Source: JBBRCE01 sp038205115 (GTDB lineage: Bacteria > Planctomycetota > Planctomycetia > Pirellulales > JBBRCE01). From it: 64,000 nucleotides of DNA. Below are positions 52,846 to 62,417 of this stretch, piece after piece; the stretch's first letter is position 1; each line of letters starts with the position of its first letter. The stretch lies in assembly GCA_038205115.1 (NCBI GenBank), contig JBBRCE010000002.1, positions 62,001-126,000 on the forward strand. Reading direction: 5' to 3'. Under the pieces are notes generated by a model that saw only the letters and a program-made list of their open reading frames with translations, did no database searches and was not told the origin of the DNA. Position numbers and translations under genes: made by a program.

Positions 52846-53168
52846 CGAGCGGCTTGCTGATCGGTGAGCCACACATTGACTCCAGGTTCAGGAACGACCA
52901 AATATCGAGTTCCGTAATCCGTTCGGGTTGACGCGTGCGATCGCCAGCGATGAACGTCTCACTCAAGTACGAAGAAGATTCGTTCACCGCGAAGGTGCAA
53001 TGGACGCGAAGAAAAAGCAACCGTGCCGGCGGATCAAAGAAATGTGCCTTGCAACCCTGGTTGATCAAGTTGTTCGCACCTGATTGCTTTCTGATCATTT
53101 TTCTTCGCGTACTTTACGGCTTCGCGGTAAAACAATTCGCAGTCCAAATTAAGCGATCCTAACTCGCT
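52846..53168. other. Convergent intergenic region holding inverted-repeat element B
   Basis: The 323-bp spacer between the SulP stop and the phosphotransferase stop contains the inverted repeat listed separately. A 75-codon open frame (52935-53162) coincides with it and is rejected. No other feature is seen. Confidence 0.5.
52983..53131. repeat. Inverted-repeat element B
   Basis: The left arm 52983-53015 (ttcaccgcgaaggtgcaa, then tggacgcgaagaaaa) pairs with the right arm 53099-53131 (ttttcttcgcgtacttta, then cggcttcgcggtaaa), 27 of 33 positions by eye, with 83 bp between them. The arms are perfect at their ends (cttcgcggt, cttcgcgt). No gene lies inside. The size and layout resemble element A at 37961-38119, though the sequence differs. 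Confidence 0.5.
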
Positions 53169-54206
53169 CTATTTAATTTTCTCCAAGCTCGGCCAGCGCG
53201 CGGCGATTGCTGCAAAGCGCTGCATCACCGCGGCAGTATCCCCGAAAAGCCGGCGCTCGACGAAAATCCATTGCAGCCAATGGATGCCGGAGAGCAGGAT
53301 GTTGGCGCGGTCGAGCGCGGCGATCAGTGCTCGCTCGTCGGCGGAGAGCGGGCGGACCATTTGATAGGCGGCCAAACCATGCGACCAGGCGACCGCATCG
53401 TTACCGGCGAAACTGCCGAGCAATCGCGCCAAGTCAGTCGTCACGGTATCCATTCGCGCGCTGCCGAAATCGATCAAACCGCTGACGCACGGGCCTTCGA
53501 ACAACACGTGCTCGTGCCAGATGTCGCGAATGCAAGGCTGCAAACCGAACGGCCGGTCGGCCAGCGATTGAAGCTGCCGCGCGGCGAAATCCGCGTGCGT
53601 AACCACGCGCTCCAGATGTTGTTGCCCGAACGTGCGGAGTTCCGGCCAATCGGCCTGCGGTTGATGGACGGCCGCAATCAGCGCCGACATTTGTCCGCGG
53701 GCCAACGTTTGAAATGCCGTCAGCCGCTGCCGAACTGCCGGTGCCGCGGCGTGAGTGACCGGGCTGCCGTCGCGGGCATCGCGGGCCGACGAGCAATCTT
53801 GCGTGGCTTGATGGAACTGCGCCAATGCTCGCGCGGCGGCCGCGAGTTTTTCGGGCTGCGGATCGCTCGGATAGTCGGCCACGCCCGGCAGCCAATGAGC
53901 AAGTTCCCAGCGCCATTCGTCCCGCTCGACAATCGTCTGCTGTGCTCGGTCGACAAGCGGCACTGGCACGCGCGAAAAACCCTGGCGTTGGGCATCATCC
54001 AACAGTCCGTGAATCCACTGCAATCGCTGCCGATCTGGATGCGCCTGCGGCCAGCGGCGCAACACCAGCGTACCGCGCGGCGCGGTGACGCGCCACAGCA
54101 GCGCGCCGCTAAATCCGCCCGCGTTCATCAACGGCTCGATCGCAATTGGCCGGCAGTCGGCCGGATAGTGCGATAGAATCACCAGCGGGTCGGGCGGAGC
54201 ATGCAT
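53169..54206 (-). CDS. APH-family phosphotransferase / kinase-like protein
   Basis: The start at MHAPPDPL (54206) gives 345 aa; a longer frame to 54311 is basic and shadow-like. The protein-kinase-like fold of the APH family is visible: GALLWRVTAPRGTLVLRRW (Lys/Arg region of the nucleotide lobe), WRWELAHWLPG, THADFAARQL, the catalytic-loop region CIRDIWHEHVLF and the metal site GLIDFGSAR. In most APH proteins the loop is H-G-D-x-x-x-x-N; here it is R-D-I-W-H-E-H, with Asp kept and Asn replaced by His. The substrate may be a small metabolite or sugar, not necessarily an antibiotic. It is divergent from the Hsp70 gene. Confidence 0.8.
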   Translation of the reverse strand: MHAPPDPLVILSHYPADCRPIAIEPLMNAGGFSGALLWRVTAPRGTLVLRRWPQAHPDRQRLQWIHGLLDDAQRQGFSRVPVPLVDRAQQTIVERDEWRWELAHWLPGVADYPSDPQPEKLAAAARALAQFHQATQDCSSARDARDGSPVTHAAAPAVRQRLTAFQTLARGQMSALIAAVHQPQADWPELRTFGQQHLERVVTHADFAARQLQSLADRPFGLQPCIRDIWHEHVLFEGPCVSGLIDFGSARMDTVTTDLARLLGSFAGNDAVAWSHGLAAYQMVRPLSADERALIAALDRANILLSGIHWLQWIFVERRLFGDTAAVMQRFAAIAARWPSLEKIK

Positions 54207-54396
54207 ATTGCGTGGGGAGCAGGCGTGCCGAAATCGATTGAAGCGACGTTTCGGAATCCAGTGTATCAGCAAGCAGCATGGGAGATTGCGCGACGCACGC
54301 GGAAAGTTCATCCGCAGCGCCGCATTGACGGACCGAACGTCAGTCGGTCAAATCCAAGTTGATGTTTTTCTACCTGACTCAACGCGGAATGCAGGC

Positions 54397-56199
54397 ATGC
54401 CGGCAAAGTATGTGATTGGTATCGATCTAGGCACGACCAACAGCGTGTTGGCGTTTGCTGAGTTGGGCGTCGAGGCGCCGCCGATTCAGTTGCTCGAAGT
54501 GCCGCAGTTAGTGGCCGCCGGCACCGTTGAATCGCGGACGATGCTGGCATCGTTTTTGTATTTGGGGCAGGCCGAAGATGCGGCGGCCGGAAATTTGAAT
54601 TTGCCGTGGGCTAAAAAACGCACGTTCGCGGTGGGCGAAATGGCCCGTCGCCAGGCAGCCGACGTGCCGATGCGAACCGTGGTGGCGGCCAAGTCATGGC
54701 TGGCGTATAGTCGCGTGGATCGTCATCAAGCGCTGCTGCCGCCCGGCGCGCCGGACGACGTGCCCAAGGTATCGCCAGTCGAGGCCACGCAGCGTTACTT
54801 GGAGCATTTGCGGGCGGCCTGGGAGCAGCAATTTCCCAAATCGCCATTGGCCGAGCAAGAGGTGGTGCTGACCGTGCCGGCGTCGTTTGACGCCAGCGCA
54901 CGCGAGTTGACGCGCGAAGCCGCGCTGGCGGCTGGCTTGCCCGACAATTTGATTTTGCTGGAAGAACCGCAGGCGGCCGTATATGCCTGGCTGGCCGACC
55001 GGGGCGACGCCTGGCGACGCGATCTTAAAGTGGGCGATACCCTGCTGGTTTGCGACGTGGGCGGCGGCACCACGGATTTGACGTTGATTGGCGTGACCGA
55101 CGAAAACGGTGAACTCGCGCTGCGGCGAATCGCGGTGGGCAACCACATTTTGGTCGGCGGCGACAACATGGACCTGGCGCTGGCGCATCAACTGACCGGC
55201 GCGTTTGCCGAAAAGAACGTCACGCTCGATCCTTGGCAGTCCGTTTCGTTGTGGCACTCGTGCCGTGCGGCCAAAGAAACGCTGTTTTCGCCCAGCGGGC
55301 CGCAAAAGCATCCGGTAAGCGTGCTGGGGCGCGGCCGCAAAGTGATTGGCGGCACGGTCAGCGTCGATCTCGATCGGCAAGCAGCAGCGCAGTTGTTGGC
55401 CGACGGTTTTTTTCCGATTTGCGAACTGACGGCGCGCCCGGCCAAGCGGCGGGTATCCGGTTTTCGCGAATTGGGATTGCCGTTCGAAACCGATACCGCC
55501 ATCACGCATCACCTGGCCGGTTTTCTCAGCGATCAGGGCGATGCCTCGGGCGGTCCGGTGCAGCCGACGCACGTGCTGTTTAACGGCGGCGTGTTCAAGG
55601 CCGAATCGCTGCGGCAGCGAATGTTTGACGTACTGCAGCATTGGTTTGCCGGCCGCACTCCGCCCAAAGGTTTGGAAGGCAATCACGATTTGGATTTGGC
55701 CGTGGCCCGCGGCGCGGCGCGCTACGGCTTGGCAAAACACTCGGGCGGCGTGCGTATTCGCGGCGGCGCTGCCCGCGCGTACTACGTGGGTATCGAAACC
55801 ACTGGGCTGGCAATTCCCGGCGCCGTGCGTCCGCTCCGCGCCCTGTGCGTGGTGCCGATGGGCATGGAAGAAGGCACCGAAACCGATGTGCCGGGCAACG
55901 AGATTGGACTGGTGGTGGGCGAGCCGGCGCACTTTCGGTTTTTCAGTTCGGCCACGCGCAAGCAAGACCTGCCTGGCCATTTGATTGGCGGCTGGAACGA
56001 AGACGAAATCTCAGAAACCGATTCGCTGGAAGCCACGTTACCGCGTAGCGATCAACTCAGCGAAGATTACGTGCCGGTCCGTTTCCACTCAAAAATCACC
56101 GAGCTGGGCGTGTTCGAATTATGGTGCGTTTCCGGCGCGGACGGCCAGCGCTGGAAGCTCGAATTCAGCATTCGCGACGACGCGGAAGCTTCGGCGTAG
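54397..56199 (+). CDS. Hsp70-family protein (DnaK-like, short)
   Basis: The start at MPAKYVIGIDLGTTNSVLAF (54397) gives 600 aa; the upstream extension to 54208 overlaps the divergent gene and is rejected. The ATPase domain is intact: phosphate 1 GIDLGTTNS, VVLTVPASFDASARELTREAALAAGL, EEPQAAVYAW, phosphate 2 VCDVGGGTTDLTLI, and the adenosine region FNGGVFKAESLR. The C-terminal 150 residues are shorter than and different from a DnaK substrate-binding domain, with no EEVD-type end. Related planctomycete proteins often come with a second Hsp70 of the DUF3731 type; no such gene follows here. It probably acts as a specialised chaperone. Confidence 0.9.
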   Translation: MPAKYVIGIDLGTTNSVLAFAELGVEAPPIQLLEVPQLVAAGTVESRTMLASFLYLGQAEDAAAGNLNLPWAKKRTFAVGEMARRQAADVPMRTVVAAKSWLAYSRVDRHQALLPPGAPDDVPKVSPVEATQRYLEHLRAAWEQQFPKSPLAEQEVVLTVPASFDASARELTREAALAAGLPDNLILLEEPQAAVYAWLADRGDAWRRDLKVGDTLLVCDVGGGTTDLTLIGVTDENGELALRRIAVGNHILVGGDNMDLALAHQLTGAFAEKNVTLDPWQSVSLWHSCRAAKETLFSPSGPQKHPVSVLGRGRKVIGGTVSVDLDRQAAAQLLADGFFPICELTARPAKRRVSGFRELGLPFETDTAITHHLAGFLSDQGDASGGPVQPTHVLFNGGVFKAESLRQRMFDVLQHWFAGRTPPKGLEGNHDLDLAVARGAARYGLAKHSGGVRIRGGAARAYYVGIETTGLAIPGAVRPLRALCVVPMGMEEGTETDVPGNEIGLVVGEPAHFRFFSSATRKQDLPGHLIGGWNEDEISETDSLEATLPRSDQLSEDYVPVRFHSKITELGVFELWCVSGADGQRWKLEFSIRDDAEASA

Positions 56200-56210
56200 C
56201 GTCACGTCGC

Positions 56211-59200
56211 TTATTGGCCGGTGAGTGTGAAGGCGGCCCAGTACAGCGGATGCGCGGCGCCGTATTTATCGCGACGCGCCTTGATTCGCGCGAGCTGCGC
56301 CTGGCGCAGCGCGTCCGCGTGGCTTTGCCCTGCGGCCAGGTTGGCGAAAAAATCGTTCATCAGCAGCGCGGTCGATTGATCGGGAATTTGCCAGAGTGTG
56401 GCGACCACCGATTGCGCGCCGGCAATTTGAAATGCTTGCCGCAAACCGGCCACGCCTTGGCCGACGCTCACTTGCCCGAGACCCGTTTCGCACGACGACA
56501 GCACCACGAGCTCGGTGCCGCGGAGATTCACGCCAACAATTTCCTCGCCGGTCAGCACGCCGTCGTCCAAATTCGAGTTGGCTGGGATTTTGTCGCGGTT
56601 GTTGCATCCGGCCAGCAACAGCCCGCAGCGCAACAGCGGGTTTTCGATGGCAAATCCCTGATCGTCTTTGCCCGCCTGCCGTGTGTCAGCGGACGCGGCG
56701 GCGGTCAGCAGCGATTTTTCCGCGGACTTCGGACGTTGCTCCGGCAGGAAGTAGCCGTGTGTGCTGAGCACCAGCACGCGCGGCGCGGCCAGGTGTTTGA
56801 AGACGCCTTCGAGCGCCTGATTGTCGGCATAAATCTTCGGATCGTTGAGGGTCAACAACTTCAGACTGGGCGCAATAGCGGCAGCTTCGGCCGCCGTGCC
56901 GGGCAGTGGCGGCGCTGCGCCGATCTTGGCGACCGAACGATTCCGCAGGTCCGCCGAAGCTAGCAGATTGCTCGCCGATGACAAACTTTTAACGCCATAA
57001 GCGCCCGCCAGCGCCGCGGGTAGCTCGCTAGCGGTCAGGTTGTAGTTGGGGTTGGCAAAAATTCGCGGCGGATGTGCGGAACGCTCGCCGCGCGGCGCCG
57101 TCAGGTCGCGAGCGCTGACCAGATAACGAAAGTTATATGTTTCGATGGCGTACGAATGATCGGCCAACGGCAGCGCGGCCCAGGGAACCAGCCACAAACT
57201 GGCGTCGGGACTGATGATCACCTCTGGCTTGTCTTTGAGATGCGGCAGCAGCGGCTCAAGCACCAGATGCGATACCACGGCTAACGTGATCTGCAATTGC
57301 TTTTCGGCCGCCGCTTCTCCCTGCACGAGCAGCGGATTTTGCGTTTTGTCGGTTGACTGGCAAGGCTTGAAGGCCGTGCGAAAATTCTGCACCGCGTCGT
57401 CGATGGGTTGCGCAGGCCCCAGATCAATCACTTGCACATCGCCTTGTCCGGCTGGCGGAATCACCCAGGCCACGTAATGTTGCTGGTCGAAATCGTCTTG
57501 GACGCGCTTGGAGTGGAAGTTGCCGGGCTGCATCCGCGCGATGTCGACGTACATTGAGTTTTTGGGAATCGCGAGGCGAACATCGTCCAGACGCAACCAG
57601 CCGCTGGCGGGAACACGACCCAGCCGGGCATTTACCTGGTCCGATAATTTGCGCTGTTGTTGGACCAGCAAATCGAAGCGCCGGCCGTAGTCGTCCAATT
57701 CGTCGGATTTAGGCGATCGCTGTGCCAGCGCTGCCAGCCGTGCGCGCGCGGCATTCAGTTCGGCAATGAGTTGGCCCAGCGCTGGATCGCTGGCCGCTTG
57801 CAGATTGCTCAGCGCGGCTTGGGCGGCCAGGGATTCTTGCGCCACGGCTTTGCCGTTGGCTAAAAACTCCGCCGAAAGAGCCGCCAGCGGCGGATACTCG
57901 GCATGGTGCAACCCCAGCGACAGCGCGGCGAAAAAGTCGAGTTCGTTGACGTATTCCAGGAATTGCAATTGCTGTTGCTGGCTGAGCGCTGGCAGTACGT
58001 TTGCCACGTGCGCGCGGACCGCCTGTCGCGAGGCCAGCGCTTGTTCGCCGGCAATTTGCCAATCGCCCTGCGATCCGGCCAGCACCATCAGGTTATGCCG
58101 CGAGCTAGCGGTATCGGGATGATTATCGCCGAAGACTTTTTTGCGAATGTCCAGCGCCTGTTCGTAACACAGCCGGGCCTTAACGGGTTCGTCGAGGTTG
58201 GTGAATAGCACGCCGAGATTATTGAGCGAACGAGCGACTTCCGGATGATCGGGGCCGAGCGTTCGCTGGCGGATGGCCAGCGCCTGTTCGATCAGCGGTT
58301 TGGCCGCGGCGTAGTCGCCTTGTTCGTAGAGCAGGATCGAGAGATTGGAGATTGCCAGCGCTGTTTCGGCGTTATTGAGGCCCAGCATTTTCTTGCGGAT
58401 CGCCAGCGCGCGCTGGTAATAGTCTTTTGCGGCCGCTTTATCACCACGCAAGGAGCGTGTGAGACCCAAGTTGCCGAGCGTGATTGCTGTGGTGGGGTGT
58501 AGTTCTCCCAGAGTTTCTAGTTCGATATCGAGCGCGCGCTGAAAAAGCTGTTGCGCCTGCGGATAGTCGCCCAGATTCAGCGTTAACTCGCCGAGATTAT
58601 TGAGCGAGGCGGCGGTCAGCGGGTGCTTGGGCCCCAGCGATTTTTCGCGAATCGACAAGGCTTGTTCGTACAGCGGCTTGGCGGCGGCAAAGTTGCCCAA
58701 CTCCTCGAGCGCCGTGCCGATGTTATTCAGCGCGATCGCCACGGTTGGGTGCTCGCGTCCGAGTGCGGCCTTTTGAATGTCGAGCGCTTGTTGGCACTTG
58801 GCCATGCCATTGCGATAATCGCCCATATCGATCAGGAGCACGCCCAAGTTGTTCAGTGCGCCGGCGGTTTCCAAATGCTTGGGCCCCTGCGCGGCCAGAT
58901 GAATGGCCAGCGATTGCTCGTAGTTGCGCTTGGCGCCGTCCAGGTCGCCCATTTCGGCCAGCACGTAGCCGATGTTATTCAGCGACTGCGCGACCGTGGG
59001 ATGTTTTTCGCCAAGTTGTTCGCGGCGAATGGCGAGGGCTTGCTCGTAATACGACTTAGCCGCGGCGTATTCGCCCTGTGCATCGACCAGAGTGCCCAGG
59101 TTGTTGAGCGACATCGCGGTATCGAGGTGTTTGGGGCCTAGCACGTGCTGGCGAATGGCGAGCGCTTGTTCGCAGAACGGCCGGGCCGCTTTGGCGTCGC

Positions 59201-59834
59201 CCATCGAGAGCAACACAGCGCTCAGGTTGGAGATCGAAGTTGCGGTATCGGCGTGATTAAGTCCGAGCAATTTCTTGCGAATCGCCACGGCTTGTTCCAG
59301 GTAGGCCTTGGCGGGCGGGTAATCGCCTTGGGCGTCGAACAGCAGGCCGGCATAGTTGAGCGCGGTGGCGGTTTCGGCGTCGTTCAGGCCGAGTTTCTTG
59401 CGGATTGCCAGGCCTTGCTCGTAACTCGTCTTGGCGTTTTGCGGTTCGCCATTGCGCGCCTGGATGGAAGCCAGGTCTTCGTACGAGCGGGCTACGGCTA
59501 CATCGTTGGGGCCAAAAACATCGCGAGAGAGCGATACCACCTTACTGGCGTTGGCGATTGCTTCCTGCGATTTGCCAGCGGCTTCCAGTTTGGAAATTTG
59601 CTTGACGAGCTTGATGGCTTCATCCAGCTTTTCAGTCTGCTGGGGCGTTAATTCGCCGGCCGCCAACGCCGCGCAGGGCGTCAGCGCCAGGCCGCTGATC
59701 ACGTTTACGGTGAACAATAAACAGAGTAAAAGCCTGGAGCAGCTACGATACCTCAATCGCACAAAGCGACGATCGTTTGCCAGCGTCGGTTTTAAACGGC
59801 GAACACCAGCCGAAGGGCAAGCGAGGGAATTCAT
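56211..59834 (-). CDS. Secreted TPR - CHAT protease-like protein
   Basis: The start at MNSLACPSAG (59834) gives 1207 aa with a signal peptide (LLLCLLFTVNVISGLALTPCAALAAG); the frame upstream to 60089 overlaps the next gene. About 12 tetratricopeptide repeats of 42 residues of the kinesin-light-chain type (ALAIRKK.LG..H..TA.SLNNLG.L....GDY..AK) span about residues 100-600. The C-terminal CHAT domain has the caspase-like dyad: His near 1026 in LVLSTHGYF and Cys near 1115 in VVLSSCETGLG, followed by GVAGLRQAFQIAGAQSVVATLW. CHAT domains are peptidases or inactive relatives. A signal peptide places this one outside the cytoplasm. The partner may be the lipase-like lipoprotein upstream. Confidence 0.9.
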   Translation of the reverse strand: MNSLACPSAGVRRLKPTLANDRRFVRLRYRSCSRLLLCLLFTVNVISGLALTPCAALAAGELTPQQTEKLDEAIKLVKQISKLEAAGKSQEAIANASKVVSLSRDVFGPNDVAVARSYEDLASIQARNGEPQNAKTSYEQGLAIRKKLGLNDAETATALNYAGLLFDAQGDYPPAKAYLEQAVAIRKKLLGLNHADTATSISNLSAVLLSMGDAKAARPFCEQALAIRQHVLGPKHLDTAMSLNNLGTLVDAQGEYAAAKSYYEQALAIRREQLGEKHPTVAQSLNNIGYVLAEMGDLDGAKRNYEQSLAIHLAAQGPKHLETAGALNNLGVLLIDMGDYRNGMAKCQQALDIQKAALGREHPTVAIALNNIGTALEELGNFAAAKPLYEQALSIREKSLGPKHPLTAASLNNLGELTLNLGDYPQAQQLFQRALDIELETLGELHPTTAITLGNLGLTRSLRGDKAAAKDYYQRALAIRKKMLGLNNAETALAISNLSILLYEQGDYAAAKPLIEQALAIRQRTLGPDHPEVARSLNNLGVLFTNLDEPVKARLCYEQALDIRKKVFGDNHPDTASSRHNLMVLAGSQGDWQIAGEQALASRQAVRAHVANVLPALSQQQQLQFLEYVNELDFFAALSLGLHHAEYPPLAALSAEFLANGKAVAQESLAAQAALSNLQAASDPALGQLIAELNAARARLAALAQRSPKSDELDDYGRRFDLLVQQQRKLSDQVNARLGRVPASGWLRLDDVRLAIPKNSMYVDIARMQPGNFHSKRVQDDFDQQHYVAWVIPPAGQGDVQVIDLGPAQPIDDAVQNFRTAFKPCQSTDKTQNPLLVQGEAAAEKQLQITLAVVSHLVLEPLLPHLKDKPEVIISPDASLWLVPWAALPLADHSYAIETYNFRYLVSARDLTAPRGERSAHPPRIFANPNYNLTASELPAALAGAYGVKSLSSASNLLASADLRNRSVAKIGAAPPLPGTAAEAAAIAPSLKLLTLNDPKIYADNQALEGVFKHLAAPRVLVLSTHGYFLPEQRPKSAEKSLLTAAASADTRQAGKDDQGFAIENPLLRCGLLLAGCNNRDKIPANSNLDDGVLTGEEIVGVNLRGTELVVLSSCETGLGQVSVGQGVAGLRQAFQIAGAQSVVATLWQIPDQSTALLMNDFFANLAAGQSHADALRQAQLARIKARRDKYGAAHPLYWAAFTLTGQ

Positions 59835-59976
59835 GCAGGCACCTGAAACGTTGGATTGCTGCCCACGGCGCGCCAGAAAAGCCGGCGGCTGGAGTCCGAT
59901 TATAACAAGAACGTATTGCGGCATGTTCGCCGGACAAAATCCGCGCGGGATGCGGCGGCCAGCGTTGAGAAATGCG

Positions 59977-62052
59977 CTATTGCAGCGGTGCCACTTGCGT
60001 GTTGCCCGCAGGCTGCGGCGCGGCGTAGGCGGCCGGCCGGGCCGGATAAATGGCGGCCGGCGGAGCGTTGAACACGGCCGGATTGCCAATCCGCATGTGA
60101 TGGTCGAGTTCGGCCGAGTATTCCATCAGAATCCGCCGCACTTCCAGCACGCTTCGCGAACACTGATGCAGTGAGGTGTGATCGGCCTCGACCACCAGTT
60201 CCGATTCGACGTCTTCCAAGTGCGCGCTGCTGTAGGGCACCACGCCGTCGCCATCGCCGGCAATGCGCCCGAACGTCGAGTGCCGATCGACGCGGCCCAC
60301 GATGTTGTGATATTTGACCCAACTGCCGTGATGCGCGGCCAGCATCACCGGAAAGATCGGCATTTGCGGTGAGAGCGAATCGATGCTGGTGGTGACGTCG
60401 ATCAATGTGCTTTTCTTGAAAAAGTCAGGGTTGTCGCGGCGGAGTTGTTTTTCGCCCATCACCATTTTTTGCGGCAAGCTAATCAACTCGCGCCCGAGCC
60501 AGCGGGTGGTGTCGTTGGCCACGTCGCTGCCGCGATGCGGCGTGCCGATGGTGATGACGCGGCGCACGGAAATGTTGGGTTTGAAGTATACCGTCTTAAA
60601 TAAGCCGCGGCGTGTTTCTTCGTCGGTCTTGACGTCGGCAAAAGGTTTTTCGCTGAGCAGGTGCCAGAAGTCTTCGCCGCTATCGAGCGTCTGCAGTTTG
60701 GAAACCAGCCCGCCCATACTGTGGCCGACGAGCACCATTTGATCCAGCGCCGGCGAATGGCGGCCGGGATCGACCACGGTGCGCATGTTGGCTAGGTCTT
60801 CGCGCAGTTGCGCGCCGCTCAACCAAAACGGTTGACCGCTCGGATACAGGTAAAACCAAAATTGATACTTCGAGCGCAGCTCGGGCGAACTACGCAGATC
60901 GTTGAACATTTCCATCCAGGTCAACGGGCTGGACCATAGTCCATGCACCATTAACACTGGAATTTTGTCCGGCTGGTACGGCTGCAACATGTACAGGCCG
61001 GTCAGTGCCTGCGCTTTTTCGGGATGCAACAGGCCAAGGGTCGAAACATCGAGCTTTTGAAAGGCCGGGTCGCTGAGCGCGTAGGCTAGCGGTGTGCTGA
61101 GATCGGCCTCGAGCGGCACCTGACGATTGCAGACGGCAATTTCGCCGGTGACCAGTGGATCGTAAAGTTCCAACTCAGCGCGATGGTGCGATTTGCCGCC
61201 GACCGTTTGTGCGCGATCGTCTGGCAACAAACGCAAAAACGCGGTCACCGGAAAACTCAAATTCGGCGGGTAGAATTGTTCGGTCGGATCGGTCCGCGGC
61301 CGGCTTTTGCGCACGGCAATCAGCGGCACGCCGAGTCCATAGTTGTGATATTGGTTCTGCAGGCCAGTGACGTTGTAATCCGAGACGAATTCGAAACGCT
61401 CGAAATCCTCGGCCTGCCACTCACCGCCGCGAAGGACGATTTTGACGTCCCAGGTCTGGCTGCCGGACTCGACGGTATGCTCCTTGCCGGGCTTGAGTTC
61501 GCCCCGTTTGCGGATCATCCGCAGGGCGCTTTCCAGCGCGCTGTTGTAAAGCTCGCAAGAGCCGCGAAATTGCGGATCGTACGGATTGCGGTATTGGCCG
61601 AACCGAGGATCGAACAAATACAAATAGGCGTGCGCCACCGAAGCGCCATACAAGTCCAGCGCGCCGGTGGGATCTTTGGCTTCGATCTTGGTGCCCTGGA
61701 TGTAAGCCAGTTCGGCAAACGAACAGAGCTTATCGGCCGACGGTTCTGCCACGATGATTTCTTGCAGCTTGGCCAGCGCCTTGCGGGGATCGCCTTTTTG
61801 GCTATCGCTCAGATCGTAGCGCCGCAACAGTTGCACCGTTCGCTCGGTGGGCTTGGGGCCGCTGCGCGAGAGCAACTTGAGTTCGTCCGTCAGCGGATTA
61901 TTCGGCTTGGAGCGCACACTCACGTAACTGGTGGTCGAACATCCCAGCGCAACCAGCGGCAGCATCAGCGCGGCAACTTGCCACGTGCGGTGAATCGCTC
62001 GAAGTTGATGGATGCGGCCAGCCATGTTCTGCCAGGCGAAATGGTACGACAC
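59977..62052 (-). CDS. Alpha/beta-hydrolase (lipase-like) lipoprotein
   Basis: The product is 691 aa from 62052; Met at 62025 (MAGRIHQ) is possible. A lipobox-like signal (VAALMLPLVALGCSTT) points to a lipoprotein with Cys near residue 38. The C-terminal half is an alpha/beta-hydrolase: oxyanion loop region VLMVHGLWSSPLTWMEMF, nucleophile elbow VLVGHSMGGLVSKL, Asp region GDGDGVVPYSSA and His region VEADHTSLHQ. The N-terminal 330 residues are unassigned helical and beta regions. A Pro/Ala tail ends the protein. It is likely to act on lipids or esters at the membrane. It is followed by the CHAT/TPR gene after 142 bp. Confidence 0.88.
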   Translation of the reverse strand: MSYHFAWQNMAGRIHQLRAIHRTWQVAALMLPLVALGCSTTSYVSVRSKPNNPLTDELKLLSRSGPKPTERTVQLLRRYDLSDSQKGDPRKALAKLQEIIVAEPSADKLCSFAELAYIQGTKIEAKDPTGALDLYGASVAHAYLYLFDPRFGQYRNPYDPQFRGSCELYNSALESALRMIRKRGELKPGKEHTVESGSQTWDVKIVLRGGEWQAEDFERFEFVSDYNVTGLQNQYHNYGLGVPLIAVRKSRPRTDPTEQFYPPNLSFPVTAFLRLLPDDRAQTVGGKSHHRAELELYDPLVTGEIAVCNRQVPLEADLSTPLAYALSDPAFQKLDVSTLGLLHPEKAQALTGLYMLQPYQPDKIPVLMVHGLWSSPLTWMEMFNDLRSSPELRSKYQFWFYLYPSGQPFWLSGAQLREDLANMRTVVDPGRHSPALDQMVLVGHSMGGLVSKLQTLDSGEDFWHLLSEKPFADVKTDEETRRGLFKTVYFKPNISVRRVITIGTPHRGSDVANDTTRWLGRELISLPQKMVMGEKQLRRDNPDFFKKSTLIDVTTSIDSLSPQMPIFPVMLAAHHGSWVKYHNIVGRVDRHSTFGRIAGDGDGVVPYSSAHLEDVESELVVEADHTSLHQCSRSVLEVRRILMEYSAELDHHMRIGNPAVFNAPPAAIYPARPAAYAAPQPAGNTQVAPLQ

Positions 62053-62417
62053 TGTTGTGCCAACGGACTAAGCAACGCCCATCGCGCGCGGGGCTGCGCA
62101 AAAACGGGCCGCGTACAATACAACGTCGCACGTCAGCTCACAATGCCGATTGCATCCGCTAGCAGCGCGAATGGGCACGCTGCGCCCAATCCAACTGCTG
62201 GCGTCCCCGCAGGCAAAATGCGAATCGCGCGATGGAAAAACGGCAATTCCGGATCACATTCAGGCGAGAATCGATTATTTTAGAGGCCAATACGCCACGG
62301 GCCGGACGCGGCGAGCTGCCGAGTTGCCGAAATGTGCTGGCAACGGTGGCCATCGCGAAACTCGCGTCGGTGGATCGCCCGTCGAGAATATGAACATTTT
62401 GAGAAAGACGTTTCCCA
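62053..62417. other. Divergent intergenic region before ilvA
   Basis: The 365-bp spacer separates the lipoprotein gene from the threonine ammonia-lyase gene. Open frames in it are short and lack a ribosome-binding site. No leader peptide rich in Ile/Val/Leu and no T-box-like element was recognised. Confidence 0.45.

Noticed and set aside
52935..53162. 75-codon frame between SulP and the phosphotransferase gene
   Set aside because: It coincides with inverted-repeat element B and has no ribosome-binding site.
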